Shown: positions 9,236-17,869 of the stretch, piece after piece
Layout of the letters: the number at the start of each line of letters is the position of its first letter
Position numbering within the stretch: position 1 is the first letter of the stretch
Assembly: GCF_000308295.2 (NCBI RefSeq)
Contig: NZ_HG326655.1
Coordinates: 176,763 to 240,762, forward strand
Direction of reading: 5' to 3'
DNA: 64,000 nt
From: Afipia birgiae 34632
Lineage (GTDB): Bacteria; Pseudomonadota; Alphaproteobacteria; Rhizobiales; Xanthobacteraceae
Notes under the pieces: generated by a model
Seen by the model: the letters and a program-made list of their open reading frames with translations, nothing else
The model's database searches: none
Told to the model about the DNA's origin: nothing
Made by a program: the position numbers and the translations under genes

Positions 9236-10738
9236 ATGTCGTCGCTGCGACCGCTCGCGCTTTTGGCGGCGGTGTTGCTTGCGGCGATCACGCCGCGCAC
9301 GGCGCAGGCCGAGGCGCTGCTGGTGATCGAGGCCGACACCGGCAAGGTTCTTCAGGCTGAGAACGCGACCTATCCCTGGTATCCGGCGTCCGTCACCAAG
9401 ATCATGACGGCCTACGTGACCCTGAAGGCGGTGAAGGAAGGCCGCATCACGCTCGACACGCTGTTCACCGTGTCGCCGACAGCGGCCGCGCAGCAGCCCT
9501 CGAAGATGGGCTTCAAGCCGGGCACGCAGATCACCGTCGACAACGCGCTGAAGATGATGATGGTGAAGTCGGCGAACGACATCGCGGTCGTGCTGGCGGA
9601 AGGCGTCTCGGGCTCCGTCGATAATTTCTCGGCGGAAATGAACAAGACCGCGCAGCGGCTCGGCATGACGCAGACCAGCTACGTCAATCCGAACGGCTTG
9701 CCGGCGGAAGGACAGATTACGTCGGCCCGCGATCTCGGACTTTTGGCGCGCGCGATCATCCGCGATCTGCCGGAGTACGAGTATTTCATGCACATTTCGG
9801 CCATCAAGTTCGGCCGCCGGGTGACCGCGAACTTCAACAAGCTGATCGGCCGCTATCCCGGCGCAGACGGCATGAAGACCGGCTTCATCTGCGCCTCGGG
9901 ATTCAATCTCGTCGCCACCGCGACGCGCAACAACAAGCGGCTGATCGCGGTCGTGCTCGGTGCGCAATCGTCATCGCAGCGCGCGCTGAAGGCGGCGCAA
10001 TTGCTCGAACGCGGCTTCGGCGGCAACAAGCTCTCCTGGCTCAAGCCGTCACTCGGCACCGTCGATGCGCTGGCGCCGATCGACGCCTCGCCGCCGAACT
10101 TGCGCGACGAGATGTGCGGACCGAAACGCAAGCGGCCCGCCGCAGAGAACGAAGAAGACGATCCCGATATCCAGGCGGACAGCAACGACGCCGGGGTCTC
10201 GATGTTCGCGGCCGGCCTTCAGGCGCCGACCATGAAGGTGTCGGACCTGCTGGCGATGCCTGCCGCCGCCGCAACGCCCGTGATTGTCTATACCGGCCCG
10301 GCCCGCACCGGCGCGGCCATTCTCGAAGCCGATGCTGCCGAAGCCGCCAACCAGGCGGCATCCGTCGCCAAGCGGAAGGGCGCGAAGCCGAAGGTTGCCG
10401 CCAAGCCGGACACCGACGCAAAGCCCGAGAAGAAGAAGGACGAAAAGATCGCGGCGAAGCCCGACGCCAAGCCGGCGGCATCGCCTCTGAAGCCGAAGAC
10501 CGCGGCTGTAGCAGCCGCGGCAGCCAAACCCGCCGGCGCGCCGAAAACCGACAAGAAGCCGGATGCCGCCGCCAAGCCCGCAGCGAAGCCTGAGGCTAAA
10601 CCGGCGGCGGCGGCGAAACCCGCTGCCGCCAAACCTGCCGCTGCCAGCTCTGCGGCCAAACCTGCTGCTGCCCCGGCCGCGAAACCGGCGGCCAAACCTG
10701 CCGCCCAGCAGAAGCCCGACGCCGCCCCGCGCGGCTAA
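9236..10738 (+). CDS. D-alanyl-D-alanine carboxypeptidase (low-mass penicillin-binding protein) with Ala/Lys/Pro tail
   Basis: A serine D,D-peptidase that trims the terminal D-Ala from peptidoglycan stem peptides in the periplasm. The frame is open from 9125 (TTG), but the ATG at 9236 starts directly at a good signal peptide (SLRPLALLAAVLLAAI, cut after AQA), giving 500 residues. The three active-site motifs are present from that start: SVTK with Ser52 and Lys55, SAN at 112-114, and KTG at 214-216. After about residue 350 the protein is a low-complexity tail of Ala, Lys and Pro (KPAAKPE types) to the end, in place of the usual PBP5 C-terminal beta domain and membrane anchor. The tail resembles TolA or histone-H1-like stretches and may bind cell wall or span the periplasm. 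Confidence 0.88.
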   Translation: MSSLRPLALLAAVLLAAITPRTAQAEALLVIEADTGKVLQAENATYPWYPASVTKIMTAYVTLKAVKEGRITLDTLFTVSPTAAAQQPSKMGFKPGTQITVDNALKMMMVKSANDIAVVLAEGVSGSVDNFSAEMNKTAQRLGMTQTSYVNPNGLPAEGQITSARDLGLLARAIIRDLPEYEYFMHISAIKFGRRVTANFNKLIGRYPGADGMKTGFICASGFNLVATATRNNKRLIAVVLGAQSSSQRALKAAQLLERGFGGNKLSWLKPSLGTVDALAPIDASPPNLRDEMCGPKRKRPAAENEEDDPDIQADSNDAGVSMFAAGLQAPTMKVSDLLAMPAAAATPVIVYTGPARTGAAILEADAAEAANQAASVAKRKGAKPKVAAKPDTDAKPEKKKDEKIAAKPDAKPAASPLKPKTAAVAAAAAKPAGAPKTDKKPDAAAKPAAKPEAKPAAAAKPAAAKPAAASSAAKPAAAPAAKPAAKPAAQQKPDAAPRG

Positions 10739-10945
10739 CTCACTCTCGCGGCTGTGATTGTGCTCTGCGGAATCCACGTGCGTGAACGCCCGCAAGCCTG
10801 CGTACAAGGCTTCTAAAGTGCGTCGTTACCACGCACAGGCTTGCTATGGCCTGCCGCTTCGCTCAATACTTATTTCAATACTTGAGAGCATAGCCCGTGC
10901 ACCCCGCCACAAGACGGGGGCCGTCTGGAAAACAGCTGAGGGGAA
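10739..10945. other. Intergenic region before fadD
   Basis: It contains a perfect 9-base inverted repeat, GCAAGCCTG (10792-10800) and CAGGCTTGC (10836-10844). A nested 6-base stem AAGCCT/AGGCTT also lies there. It could be a hairpin ending the carboxypeptidase transcript or an operator for fadD; the sequence does not decide. Confidence 0.35.
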
Positions 10946-12646
10946 ATGACCATGGAACGTATCTGGCTCAAGCAATATCCGGCCGGCGTGCCAGCCGACA
11001 TAGACGTCAATCTGTATCCGTCGCTGGTGGAACTGCTCGAGGAAAGCTTCAAGAAATTCGCCGACCGCAAGTCCTTCATCTGCATGGACAAGTCGATCAC
11101 CTATCGCGAGCTCGACGAAATGTCGGCGGCGATGGGCGCCTATCTGCAAAGCAAGGGCCTGCAGAAGGGCGCGCGTGTCGCCATCATGATGCCCAACGTG
11201 CTGCAGAATCCGGTCGCCTCAAGCGCGATCCTGCGCGCCGGCTACACCGTGGTGAACGTCAATCCGCTCTACACGCCGCGCGAGCTTGAGCACCAGCTCA
11301 AGGACTCCGGTGCGGAAGCGATCCTGCTGCTTGAGAACTTCGCCAGCACCCTTGAGAAGGTTATCGCCAAGACCAACGTCAAGCACGTCATCATGGGTTC
11401 GATGGGCGATCTGCTCGGCTTCAAGGGCGTGATCGTCAATTTCGTCGTCCGCAAGGTCAAGAAAATGGTGCCGGCGTATTCGATTCCGAGCGCCGTTCCG
11501 TTCAATGAAGCGCTCGCGGCCGGACGCAAACTGAAACTGAACAAGCCGACGCTGACCGGCGACGACGTTGCATTCCTGCAATACACCGGCGGCACCACCG
11601 GCGTGTCGAAGGGCGCAACGCTGCTCCACCGCAACATTCTCGCCAACGTGCTGCAGAACGATGCGTGGCTGCAGCCCGCACTGAAGAAGCCGCCGCATGT
11701 CGACCAGATCTTTATCGTCTGCGCGCTGCCGCTCTACCATATCTTCGCGCTGACCGCGTGCTTCCTGCTCGCGGTGCGCGCCGGCGGCGTGAACCTTCTG
11801 ATCCCGAACCCGCGCGACATGGCGGGTTTCGTCAAGGAGCTGTCAAAGTATCAGGTCAACAGCTTCCCGGCGGTGAACACACTCTACAACGGCCTGCTCA
11901 ACACGCCCGGCTTCGACAAACTCGACTTCTCGAAGCTGAAGAGCTGCTTCGGCGGCGGCATGGCCGTGCAGAAGCCGGTCGCCGACAAGTGGACGCAGGT
12001 GACCGGTGTGGCGCTGTCGGAAGGTTACGGCCTGTCCGAGACCTCGCCGACGCTGACGTGTAACCCGGCGGACACCGACAAGTTCTCCGGCTCGATCGGC
12101 ATTCCGGTGCCCTCGACATATCTGTCGATCCGCGACGACGACGGCAACGAAGTGCCGCTCGGCGAGCCCGGCGAAATCTGCGCCAAGGGTCCGCAGGTGA
12201 TGGCGGGCTACTGGAACCGCCCGGAAGAAACCGCAAAGGTGATGACCGCCGACGGCTTCTTCCGCACCGGCGACATCGGCATCATGTCGCCCGACGGCTA
12301 CACCAAGATCGTGGACCGCAAGAAGGACATGATCCTGGTCTCGGGCTTCAACGTCTATCCAAACGAAGTCGAGGAAGTGATCGCCAGCCATCCGGGCGTG
12401 CTCGAATGCGCGGTGATCGGCGTTCCCGACGCGAAGTCGACCGAAGCCGTGAAGGCCTTCGTGGTGAAGAAGGACCCGAACCTCACGGCGCAGGACATCA
12501 TCAAGTTCGCGTCGACCGAACTGACAGGATACAAGGTGCCCAAGCACGTCGAGTTCCGGACGGAATTGCCGAAGACCAACGTCGGCAAGATCCTGCGCCG
12601 CGAACTGCGCGACGAAAAGCCGAAAGCCGCTGCTGCGGCAAGCTGA
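10946..12646 (+). CDS. fadD: Long-chain-fatty-acid--CoA ligase
   Basis: A 566-residue acyl-CoA synthetase of the ANL superfamily that activates fatty acids through an acyl-adenylate before beta-oxidation or lipid synthesis. Visible motifs in order: the P-loop-like YTGGTTGVSKGA (about 211), the adenine region GYGLSETSP, the GEICAKGPQVMAGYW segment, the hinge TGDIGIMSPDGYTKIVDRKKD, and the C-terminal Lys region TNVGKILRR. The FadD signature VSGFNVYPNEVEEV is present. Length matches FadD. The start ATG follows the purine-rich GAGGGG. No other beta-oxidation gene is nearby. Confidence 0.92.
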   Translation: MTMERIWLKQYPAGVPADIDVNLYPSLVELLEESFKKFADRKSFICMDKSITYRELDEMSAAMGAYLQSKGLQKGARVAIMMPNVLQNPVASSAILRAGYTVVNVNPLYTPRELEHQLKDSGAEAILLLENFASTLEKVIAKTNVKHVIMGSMGDLLGFKGVIVNFVVRKVKKMVPAYSIPSAVPFNEALAAGRKLKLNKPTLTGDDVAFLQYTGGTTGVSKGATLLHRNILANVLQNDAWLQPALKKPPHVDQIFIVCALPLYHIFALTACFLLAVRAGGVNLLIPNPRDMAGFVKELSKYQVNSFPAVNTLYNGLLNTPGFDKLDFSKLKSCFGGGMAVQKPVADKWTQVTGVALSEGYGLSETSPTLTCNPADTDKFSGSIGIPVPSTYLSIRDDDGNEVPLGEPGEICAKGPQVMAGYWNRPEETAKVMTADGFFRTGDIGIMSPDGYTKIVDRKKDMILVSGFNVYPNEVEEVIASHPGVLECAVIGVPDAKSTEAVKAFVVKKDPNLTAQDIIKFASTELTGYKVPKHVEFRTELPKTNVGKILRRELRDEKPKAAAAAS

Positions 12647-12671
12647 TCGTCTCGTTTCTCATCAACGAACG

Positions 12672-12698
12672 CAACGGCCGGGCTTGTCCCGGCCGTTG
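12672..12698 (+). terminator. Hairpin after fadD
   Basis: Perfect stem CAACGGCCGGG / CCCGGCCGTTG with a 5-base loop lies 25 bases after the fadD stop. Only a weak T-run follows (GTCTTTAG), so termination may be partial; the next gene starts 27 bases later. Confidence 0.45.
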
Positions 12699-12724
12699 AC
12701 GTCTTTAGGACCACAGCAAGCACC

Positions 12725-13282
12725 ATGAACTCCGAAGTTACGCCCTCAATCGCCCCCCAAGACATCGTCATGTTCTGGCGCAACGCCGGATACGAGCGCT
12801 GGTACACCAAGGACGACGCGTTCGATCAGACGCTGCGCGACCGCTTCATGGGCGTGTGGAAGGCGGCGCGCGAGGGCAAGCTGAGCGCGTGGCAGGACAC
12901 CGACGACGGCACGCTGGCGCTGCTGATCGTGCTCGACCAGTTTCCGCGCAACATGTTCCGCAACGATGCGCGCGCCTTCTCCACAGACGCACTCGCCCGC
13001 GCCGTTGCCGCGCGCGCCATTGCCGAAGGCCGCGACCTGCGCACCGATCCGGCGATGCGCAGCTTTATGTACCTGCCATTCGAGCATTCCGAGGACATGG
13101 CGGATCAGGAACGCAGCGTGGCGCTGTTCGAACAGCTCGACGCGGACAGTCTGAAATGGGCGGTGCTGCATGCCGACATCATCCGCAAGTTCGGCCGGTT
13201 TCCTCACCGCAACGCCGTGCTGGGGAGAACCACAACACCGGGAGAAGCCGCGTTTCTGAAGGACGGCGGCTTTTCTGGCTGA
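12725..13282 (+). CDS. DUF924 family protein
   Basis: A 185-residue soluble all-helical protein with the family's hallmark segments: VLDQFPRNMFR (about 59-69), YLPFEHSED (about 118-126) and FGRFPHRNAVLGR near the end. Full length for the family. The biochemical role is unknown; the fold recalls TPR-like helical bundles. It lies 78 bases after fadD, with a hairpin between, so co-transcription is uncertain. Confidence 0.88.
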   Translation: MNSEVTPSIAPQDIVMFWRNAGYERWYTKDDAFDQTLRDRFMGVWKAAREGKLSAWQDTDDGTLALLIVLDQFPRNMFRNDARAFSTDALARAVAARAIAEGRDLRTDPAMRSFMYLPFEHSEDMADQERSVALFEQLDADSLKWAVLHADIIRKFGRFPHRNAVLGRTTTPGEAAFLKDGGFSG

Positions 13283-13368
13283 TCATCTGGTTACCCGATC
13301 CAACCAAATCTTAACGAATCCTTGCTAAGGCGCATCCTGCCCCACGAGCGGGATCAGGATCGAGTACC

Positions 13369-14751
13369 GTGACCGTCATGCCTGCTGATAGCGCGTCTGA
13401 AGCGAAGCCCACGGGCTTGATCGCGCGGCTGCGCAGTGTGCTGACCGGCACCAGTGAAGCCTCGCTGACCAAGCGGCTCGCCGGAACCGTCTTCCTCATT
13501 CGCGTGCTCAGCGCGGGCCTCGCCTACTTCTCGCAGGTGCTGCTGGCGCGATGGATGGGCGGCTCGGACTACGGCGTCTATGTCTATGTCTGGACCTGGG
13601 TGCTGCTGCTGGGCAGCATGCTGGACTTCGGCGTCGCCGTATCCGCACAGAAAATCATTCCCGAATACCGCGCCGACGGACAGCTTTCGATGCTGCGCGG
13701 GTTTCTCTCCGGCAGCCGCTGGATGACGCTGGCGGCCTCGACCGCAGTCGCGCTGTTGCTGGCCGCACTTGTGACGGCCCTGTCGCCGTGGATCGACGCG
13801 CACACCATTATGCCGCTCTATATCGGCTGCCTCACCCTCCCCGCTTTCGTGGTTGCCAACACGCAGGACGGTCTCGCGCGCTCCCATGACTGGATGCGCC
13901 TCGGTCTGATGCCGCAATTCATCGTGCGGCAGACACTGATCATCGGATTCACCACCGGCGCAGTCGTGCTCGGCATGAACCTCGGCGCAACGGCTGCGAT
14001 GATTGCCAGCGCCGCTGCGGTGTGGATCGCGATGCTTGGCCAATTGATCGTTCTCAACCGCCGCCTGCGCGAGAGCGTCGATCCCGGTCCGAAGACCTAC
14101 GATTTCCGGAACTGGCTGAAGGTGTCGCTCCCGATCATGATGGTCGAAGGCTTCTATCTGCTGCTGTCCTACACCGACGTGCTGGTGCTGCAGCAATTCC
14201 GCTCATCCGAAGAGGTCGGCGTCTACTTCGCCGTGGTGAAGACACTCGCTCTGGTGTCGTTCATTCACTACGCGATGTCGGCCACCACCGCGCATCGCTT
14301 CAGCGAGTATCACGCATCCGGCGACAAGGAACGCCTCTCGGCGTATATCGCCCACGCGATCAAGTGGACATTCTGGCCGTCGGTCGCAGCCACCGCGGTG
14401 CTGCTGGCGCTGGGCAAGCCGTTGCTCTGGCTGTTCGGCCCGCAGTTCACCGCCGGTTACGGCATCATGTTCGTCGCGGCGATCGGCCTGATCGTGCGCT
14501 CCGCCATCGGTCCGGTAGAACGGCTGCTTAACATGCTGGGTCACCAGAACATGTGCGCGCTGGCTTACGCGCTGGCATTTCTGGTCAACCTCGTGCTGTG
14601 CGTGCTGCTGGTGCCGCGCTTCGGCGGCTACGGCGCTGCTGCCGCAACCTCCATCGCGCTGGTGTTCGAAACGATCCTGCTGTTCTGGATCACCCGTTCG
14701 CGCCTCGGCTTTCACGTTCTGGCGTTCGGGAAGAAAGTATCCTCAACATAA
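13369..14751 (+). CDS. Polysaccharide flippase / oligosaccharide export membrane protein (MOP superfamily)
   Basis: A 460-residue inner-membrane protein with about 12-14 hydrophobic helices and the N-terminal pattern typical of Wzx/RfbX proteins (RLAGTVFLIRVLSAGLAYFS, then WMGGSDYGVYVYVWTW). Such proteins flip lipid-linked sugars to the periplasmic face. No glycosyltransferase or polymerase gene is adjacent, so the substrate cannot be named. The start follows a 17-residue cytoplasmic segment; a GTG at 13369 begins the frame and an ATG at 13378 is the more usual choice. Confidence 0.82.
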   Translation: MTVMPADSASEAKPTGLIARLRSVLTGTSEASLTKRLAGTVFLIRVLSAGLAYFSQVLLARWMGGSDYGVYVYVWTWVLLLGSMLDFGVAVSAQKIIPEYRADGQLSMLRGFLSGSRWMTLAASTAVALLLAALVTALSPWIDAHTIMPLYIGCLTLPAFVVANTQDGLARSHDWMRLGLMPQFIVRQTLIIGFTTGAVVLGMNLGATAAMIASAAAVWIAMLGQLIVLNRRLRESVDPGPKTYDFRNWLKVSLPIMMVEGFYLLLSYTDVLVLQQFRSSEEVGVYFAVVKTLALVSFIHYAMSATTAHRFSEYHASGDKERLSAYIAHAIKWTFWPSVAATAVLLALGKPLLWLFGPQFTAGYGIMFVAAIGLIVRSAIGPVERLLNMLGHQNMCALAYALAFLVNLVLCVLLVPRFGGYGAAAATSIALVFETILLFWITRSRLGFHVLAFGKKVSST

Positions 14752-14866
14752 CCGTCATTCCGGGACGCGCTCTTCGCGCAGGCCCGGAATCTCGATCAGT
14801 TGACATCAGAACTTATAACATCTGGATTCCGGGCTCGCTCGCTATGCTCGCGCCCCGGAATGACGG
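14752..14866. repeat. Dispersed palindromic intergenic repeat
   Basis: The outer arms CCGTCATTCCGGG (left) and CCCCGGAATGACGG (right) form an inverted repeat over about 115 bases. Smaller internal hairpins lie around GCGCTCTTCGCGC and GCTCGCTATGCTCGC. This is a widespread intergenic element of Bradyrhizobiaceae genomes. Here it lies between convergent genes and probably acts as a two-way terminator. Confidence 0.8.
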
Positions 14867-14873
14867 AGAACTG

Positions 14874-15665
14874 TTACTCCGCCGTCCAGCCGCCGTCGAT
14901 CGACAGGTTCGCACCGGTGATCTGCGCCGCGTCGTCACCGCACAGAAACAGCGCCAGCGCCGCGACCTGATCGACGGTGACGAACTCCTTGGTCGGCTGC
15001 GCGTCGAGCAGAACGTCGTTGATGACCTGCTCCTTGGTCAACCCGCGCGCCTTCATGGTATCGGGAATCTGCTTTTCCACCAGCGGCGTCCAGACATAGC
15101 CCGGCGAGATACAATTGGCCGTGATCTTGTGGGTCGCCAGCTCCAGCGCCACGGTCTTGGTCAGCCCAACGATGCCGTGCTTGGCAGAGACATAGGCCGA
15201 CTTGAACGGTGAAGCGACCAGCGAATGCGCCGACGCGGTGTTGATGATGCGGCCCCAGCCGCGCTTCTTCATGCCGGGCACCGCGGCGCGGATGCCGTGA
15301 AACGCCGAGGTCAGGTTGATTGCGATGATCATGTCCCACTTTTCAATGGGAAATTCCTCGATCGGCGAAACGAACTGCACGCCTGCGTTGTTCACAAGAA
15401 CGTCCACCGAGCCGTAGGTCCGTTCGCCGAGCGCAATCATTTCAGCGATTTCCGCGGGCTTGGTCATGTCGGCGGGCGAATGAACCGCCTTGACGCCAAA
15501 ATCCTTCTCGATGGCCGAGCGCTCTTTCTCGATGTCGGCCGGCGTGCCGAAGCCGTTGATCACGACATTGGCGCCTGCGCTCGCAAAAGCCCGCGCATAG
15601 GCCAGACCGATGCCGCTGGTCGAGCCGGTCACCACTGCCGTCTTGCCGGAAAGAGTACCCATCAT
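14874..15665 (-). CDS. bdhA: 3-hydroxybutyrate dehydrogenase (SDR family)
   Basis: A 263-residue short-chain dehydrogenase that interconverts 3-hydroxybutyrate and acetoacetate with NAD. Cofactor motif TGSTSGIG at residues 14-21, NNAG structural motif, catalytic Ser in the SAHSLVAS segment and YVSAK as the Tyr-x3-Lys pair, C-terminal SIDGGWTAE. The segments FGVKAVHSPADM and LLDAQPTKEFV match the 3-hydroxybutyrate dehydrogenase subgroup. It lies 16 bases downstream of a patatin-like lipase gene on the same strand, an arrangement that fits turnover of polyhydroxybutyrate or lipid-derived hydroxy acids. Confidence 0.88.
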   Translation of the reverse strand: MMGTLSGKTAVVTGSTSGIGLAYARAFASAGANVVINGFGTPADIEKERSAIEKDFGVKAVHSPADMTKPAEIAEMIALGERTYGSVDVLVNNAGVQFVSPIEEFPIEKWDMIIAINLTSAFHGIRAAVPGMKKRGWGRIINTASAHSLVASPFKSAYVSAKHGIVGLTKTVALELATHKITANCISPGYVWTPLVEKQIPDTMKARGLTKEQVINDVLLDAQPTKEFVTVDQVAALALFLCGDDAAQITGANLSIDGGWTAE

Positions 15666-15681
15666 TCGCTCCTGTTTTCAC

Positions 15682-16857
15682 TCACTTGATTTTTTCCGAT
15701 CCCGCTTGGCAAAGATCGTAGGTCACCATGCTCTCGCCAGATTGCGGCCGGTTCAGCCACTCCGGATGCCTCATGGAGGCATACACATCGCGCTCGCCCG
15801 CGGCCCAGTGCTCGGTCATGCCAAGCCGGGAGAAGTCGTAATCTTTCGACGATGTCTCATGCAGCTTGCTGCGATAGATCAGGTGCACAATCGTGACCGT
15901 ATTTTCCTTCGCCGCTTGATTGAGCGTCGCGACCAGCGGGTCATCCTTGAAACTCGGCGGCAGCTTGGCGATCAGTTCGCGCACTGCTTTCTTGGCGTCG
16001 TGGATCTTCTTGTTCATGTCGGTGTTCATGCGGGTGCGGCTGGAATAGCGGATGTCCTTTTCCCGCTCCGCCGCTTCCAGCACCGTGGCCGGAACCTCGC
16101 CCCGCGCGCTGAACAGGTCGACCTGGAAAATCAGAAGGTCGTTGTCCCGGTCATGCTCAAGCACGTAGTCGAGCGGCGTGTTGGAGACGATGCCACCGTC
16201 CCAGTAAAATTCGCCCTCGATTTCGACCGGCGGGAAGCCCGGCGGCAACGCGCCGGACGCCATGATGTGTTCGGGTCCAATCTTCTTGCCAAGCTTCTTG
16301 AACTTGTGATTGTCGAAATACTCGAAATTCCCGGTCTTGATATTGACCGCGCCGACACTGAGGCGGACACCGTCATTGTTGATGCGGTCGAAATCCACCA
16401 ACCGCTCCAGCGTCGCGCGCAGCGGTGTGGTGTCGTAGTAACTTTGCGACTGCGGACTTCCCGCAGGCCAGACCGGCGCCGGCGGAAAGCGCGGCGTGAA
16501 AAATCCCGGCACACCAAAGGTTGCGATCAGCGCGGCGCTGGTTTCGTTGAAGACCGAGCGCGCGTGGTCGCCCTGAACGAACGGAGCCCAAGGCATCGGC
16601 GAGGCCGACGACACCGTCTCCCAGAATTCCTTCAGCTTTCCGATGCGCTTTTCTCGGGGATTCCCGGCGATAATCGCCGCATTGATCGCACCAATCGAAA
16701 TGCCCGCGATCCATTTCGGCTCGAAATCGTGATGACAGAGCGCTTGATAAGCACCGGCCTGATAGGAGCCGAGCGCGCCGCCGCCTTGTAGCACCAGTAC
16801 ACGCTGCGCCTGTGCGGGATTCGTTGCGGCCGGTTTGTCGGGAGAACGTTGATCCAT
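15682..16857 (-). CDS. Patatin-like phospholipase / esterase
   Basis: A 391-residue lipase of the patatin fold with a Ser-Asp dyad. The oxyanion motif is QGGGALGSYQAG (about 25-36), the nucleophile elbow GISIGAINA (about 53-61), and the catalytic Asp lies in YWDGGIVSNTPL (about 218). A C-terminal region of about 120 residues, as in DUF3734-bearing patatins, follows. No signal peptide, so cytoplasmic or membrane-associated. It heads a two-gene unit with bdhA. Upstream lie two large inverted repeats that flank a perfect TATAAT (see below), suggesting tight control. Confidence 0.85.
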   Translation of the reverse strand: MDQRSPDKPAATNPAQAQRVLVLQGGGALGSYQAGAYQALCHHDFEPKWIAGISIGAINAAIIAGNPREKRIGKLKEFWETVSSASPMPWAPFVQGDHARSVFNETSAALIATFGVPGFFTPRFPPAPVWPAGSPQSQSYYDTTPLRATLERLVDFDRINNDGVRLSVGAVNIKTGNFEYFDNHKFKKLGKKIGPEHIMASGALPPGFPPVEIEGEFYWDGGIVSNTPLDYVLEHDRDNDLLIFQVDLFSARGEVPATVLEAAEREKDIRYSSRTRMNTDMNKKIHDAKKAVRELIAKLPPSFKDDPLVATLNQAAKENTVTIVHLIYRSKLHETSSKDYDFSRLGMTEHWAAGERDVYASMRHPEWLNRPQSGESMVTYDLCQAGSEKIK

Positions 16858-16880
16858 AAGCCATCACTGAACTCGTGTCC

Positions 16881-16934
16881 CGTATCCGAGGTTCGCCTCG
16901 CTTTGCAGCGCTATCCAAGCGAACCTCGGATACG
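16881..16934. promoter_or_regulatory. Inverted repeat 1 in the patatin leader
   Basis: Perfect 16-base arms CGTATCCGAGGTTCGC and GCGAACCTCGGATACG are separated by 22 bases. An outer GTGTCC/GGACAC pair (16875-16880, 16938-16943) extends it. It lies 24-77 bases upstream of the patatin start, so it is probably inside the mRNA leader. Confidence 0.7.
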
Positions 16935-16949
16935 AAAGGACACTAGCAA

Positions 16950-16955
16950 ATTATA
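16950..16955 (-). promoter_or_regulatory. TATAAT -10 candidate for the patatin-bdhA unit
   Basis: A perfect TATAAT reads on the minus strand, in an AT-rich gap between the two inverted repeats. A -35 at the usual spacing would fall inside inverted repeat 2 and does not match TTGACA, so an activator or an alternative contact is likely. Confidence 0.4.
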
Positions 16956-16971
16956 ATTCTAGTAATCCTCT

Positions 16972-17025
16972 GGTTCTGACATTCGTAAAAGCGCCTGCGA
17001 AGGATATGATACGAATGTCAGAACC
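16972..17025. promoter_or_regulatory. Inverted repeat 2 upstream of patatin
   Basis: Perfect 16-base arms GGTTCTGACATTCGTA and TACGAATGTCAGAACC again have a 22-base spacer, the same geometry as inverted repeat 1. It overlaps the expected -35 position. Confidence 0.7.
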
Positions 17026-17122
17026 GGATCACCAGCACCGGCAGGGAACCGATGCTGCAGTACGGTGGCCTCAGTTCGCAGCCGCGTCAATTGCTGAAAG
17101 AGGGAGGCGTGTCACAGAAGGT

Positions 17123-17632
17123 TTATCTGGAATCCGGCGCGGCAAGGATCAGCGTCCAGAACACCTTGTATTTGGTGTTCGGCACATAGGTTGCGGCGAT
17201 GCCCATTTTTGTGACACCGCTCGCCAGCATGTTGGCCTTGTGGGGTGGCGAGTCCCTCCAGCCCGAGAATGCTTCCGCGAGAGTGTGATAGCCCGCCGAG
17301 ACGTTTTCGACCGCCTTGGTTGCGTCGAAGCCCGAAGCCTTGATGCGCTTGTCGAGCGGCCCGGCGACATTGTGATCGAGTTTATTGCGGGCCCCCATCG
17401 CCTGCGACTGGGTTTCCGCCGCCTTCATCAGCAGGGGGTCGACCTGGACCGCGCCAAGGCCGTTGTTCTGCCGGTAGCCGGAGATCATCGATGCCGCGAC
17501 ATTCGGATCGAGCTTCGCGCCGGCACTCGCCATGCTGAGATAGAATGCCGGCTGTTCGGTGGACGTGTCGCCGCCCGTCCCACAGCCGCTCAAGATCGCC
17601 AGCGCCAGAATGGCCCCCGCCGCACGCATCAT
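17123..17632 (-). CDS. CAP/SCP-domain lipoprotein
   Basis: About 169 residues from the Met of MRAAGAILALAILSGCG; the frame extends 14 residues further upstream, without a signal-like sequence. The lipobox LSGC predicts a lipid-modified periplasmic or outer-membrane protein. The rest is a short CAP (cysteine-rich secretory/PR-1) domain: HNVAGPLDKRIKASGF, ENVSAGYHTLAEAFSGW and HKANMLASGVTKMGIA carry the conserved His, Glu and His of the family cavity. Bacterial CAP proteins have no settled function. Single gene, with dispersed repeats upstream. Confidence 0.82.
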   Translation of the reverse strand: MMRAAGAILALAILSGCGTGGDTSTEQPAFYLSMASAGAKLDPNVAASMISGYRQNNGLGAVQVDPLLMKAAETQSQAMGARNKLDHNVAGPLDKRIKASGFDATKAVENVSAGYHTLAEAFSGWRDSPPHKANMLASGVTKMGIAATYVPNTKYKVFWTLILAAPDSR

Positions 17633-17869
17633 TTGCTTTCCCCACCCCGTCGATCGGCGTTTGTTGCACACCAACAGTGGCTGAAAGGTGAACGGCTTGA
17701 TTATTGGGAGGGAACCGAACAGCTGAGCGATGCGCTCCCTCTCCCCGCCTGCGGGGAGAGGGTTGGGGTGAGGGCTAGCTGGATGCGTTCTGCTTGAAGT
17801 ATGCCCCTCACCCGGATCGCAAAGGAGCGATCCGACCTCTCCCCGTCAGAACGGGGAGAGGTGAAGAAC
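17633..17869. repeat. Cluster of dispersed GC-rich palindromes
   Basis: CCCTCTCCCCGC-ct-GCGGGGAGAGGG lies at 17737-17762. CGGATCGC/GCGATCCG lies at about 17813-17834. ACCTCTCCCCGT-caga-ACGGGGAGAGGT lies at 17835-17862. These are common intergenic elements of this bacterial group. The last sits directly after cysA and can serve as its terminator. Confidence 0.72.
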
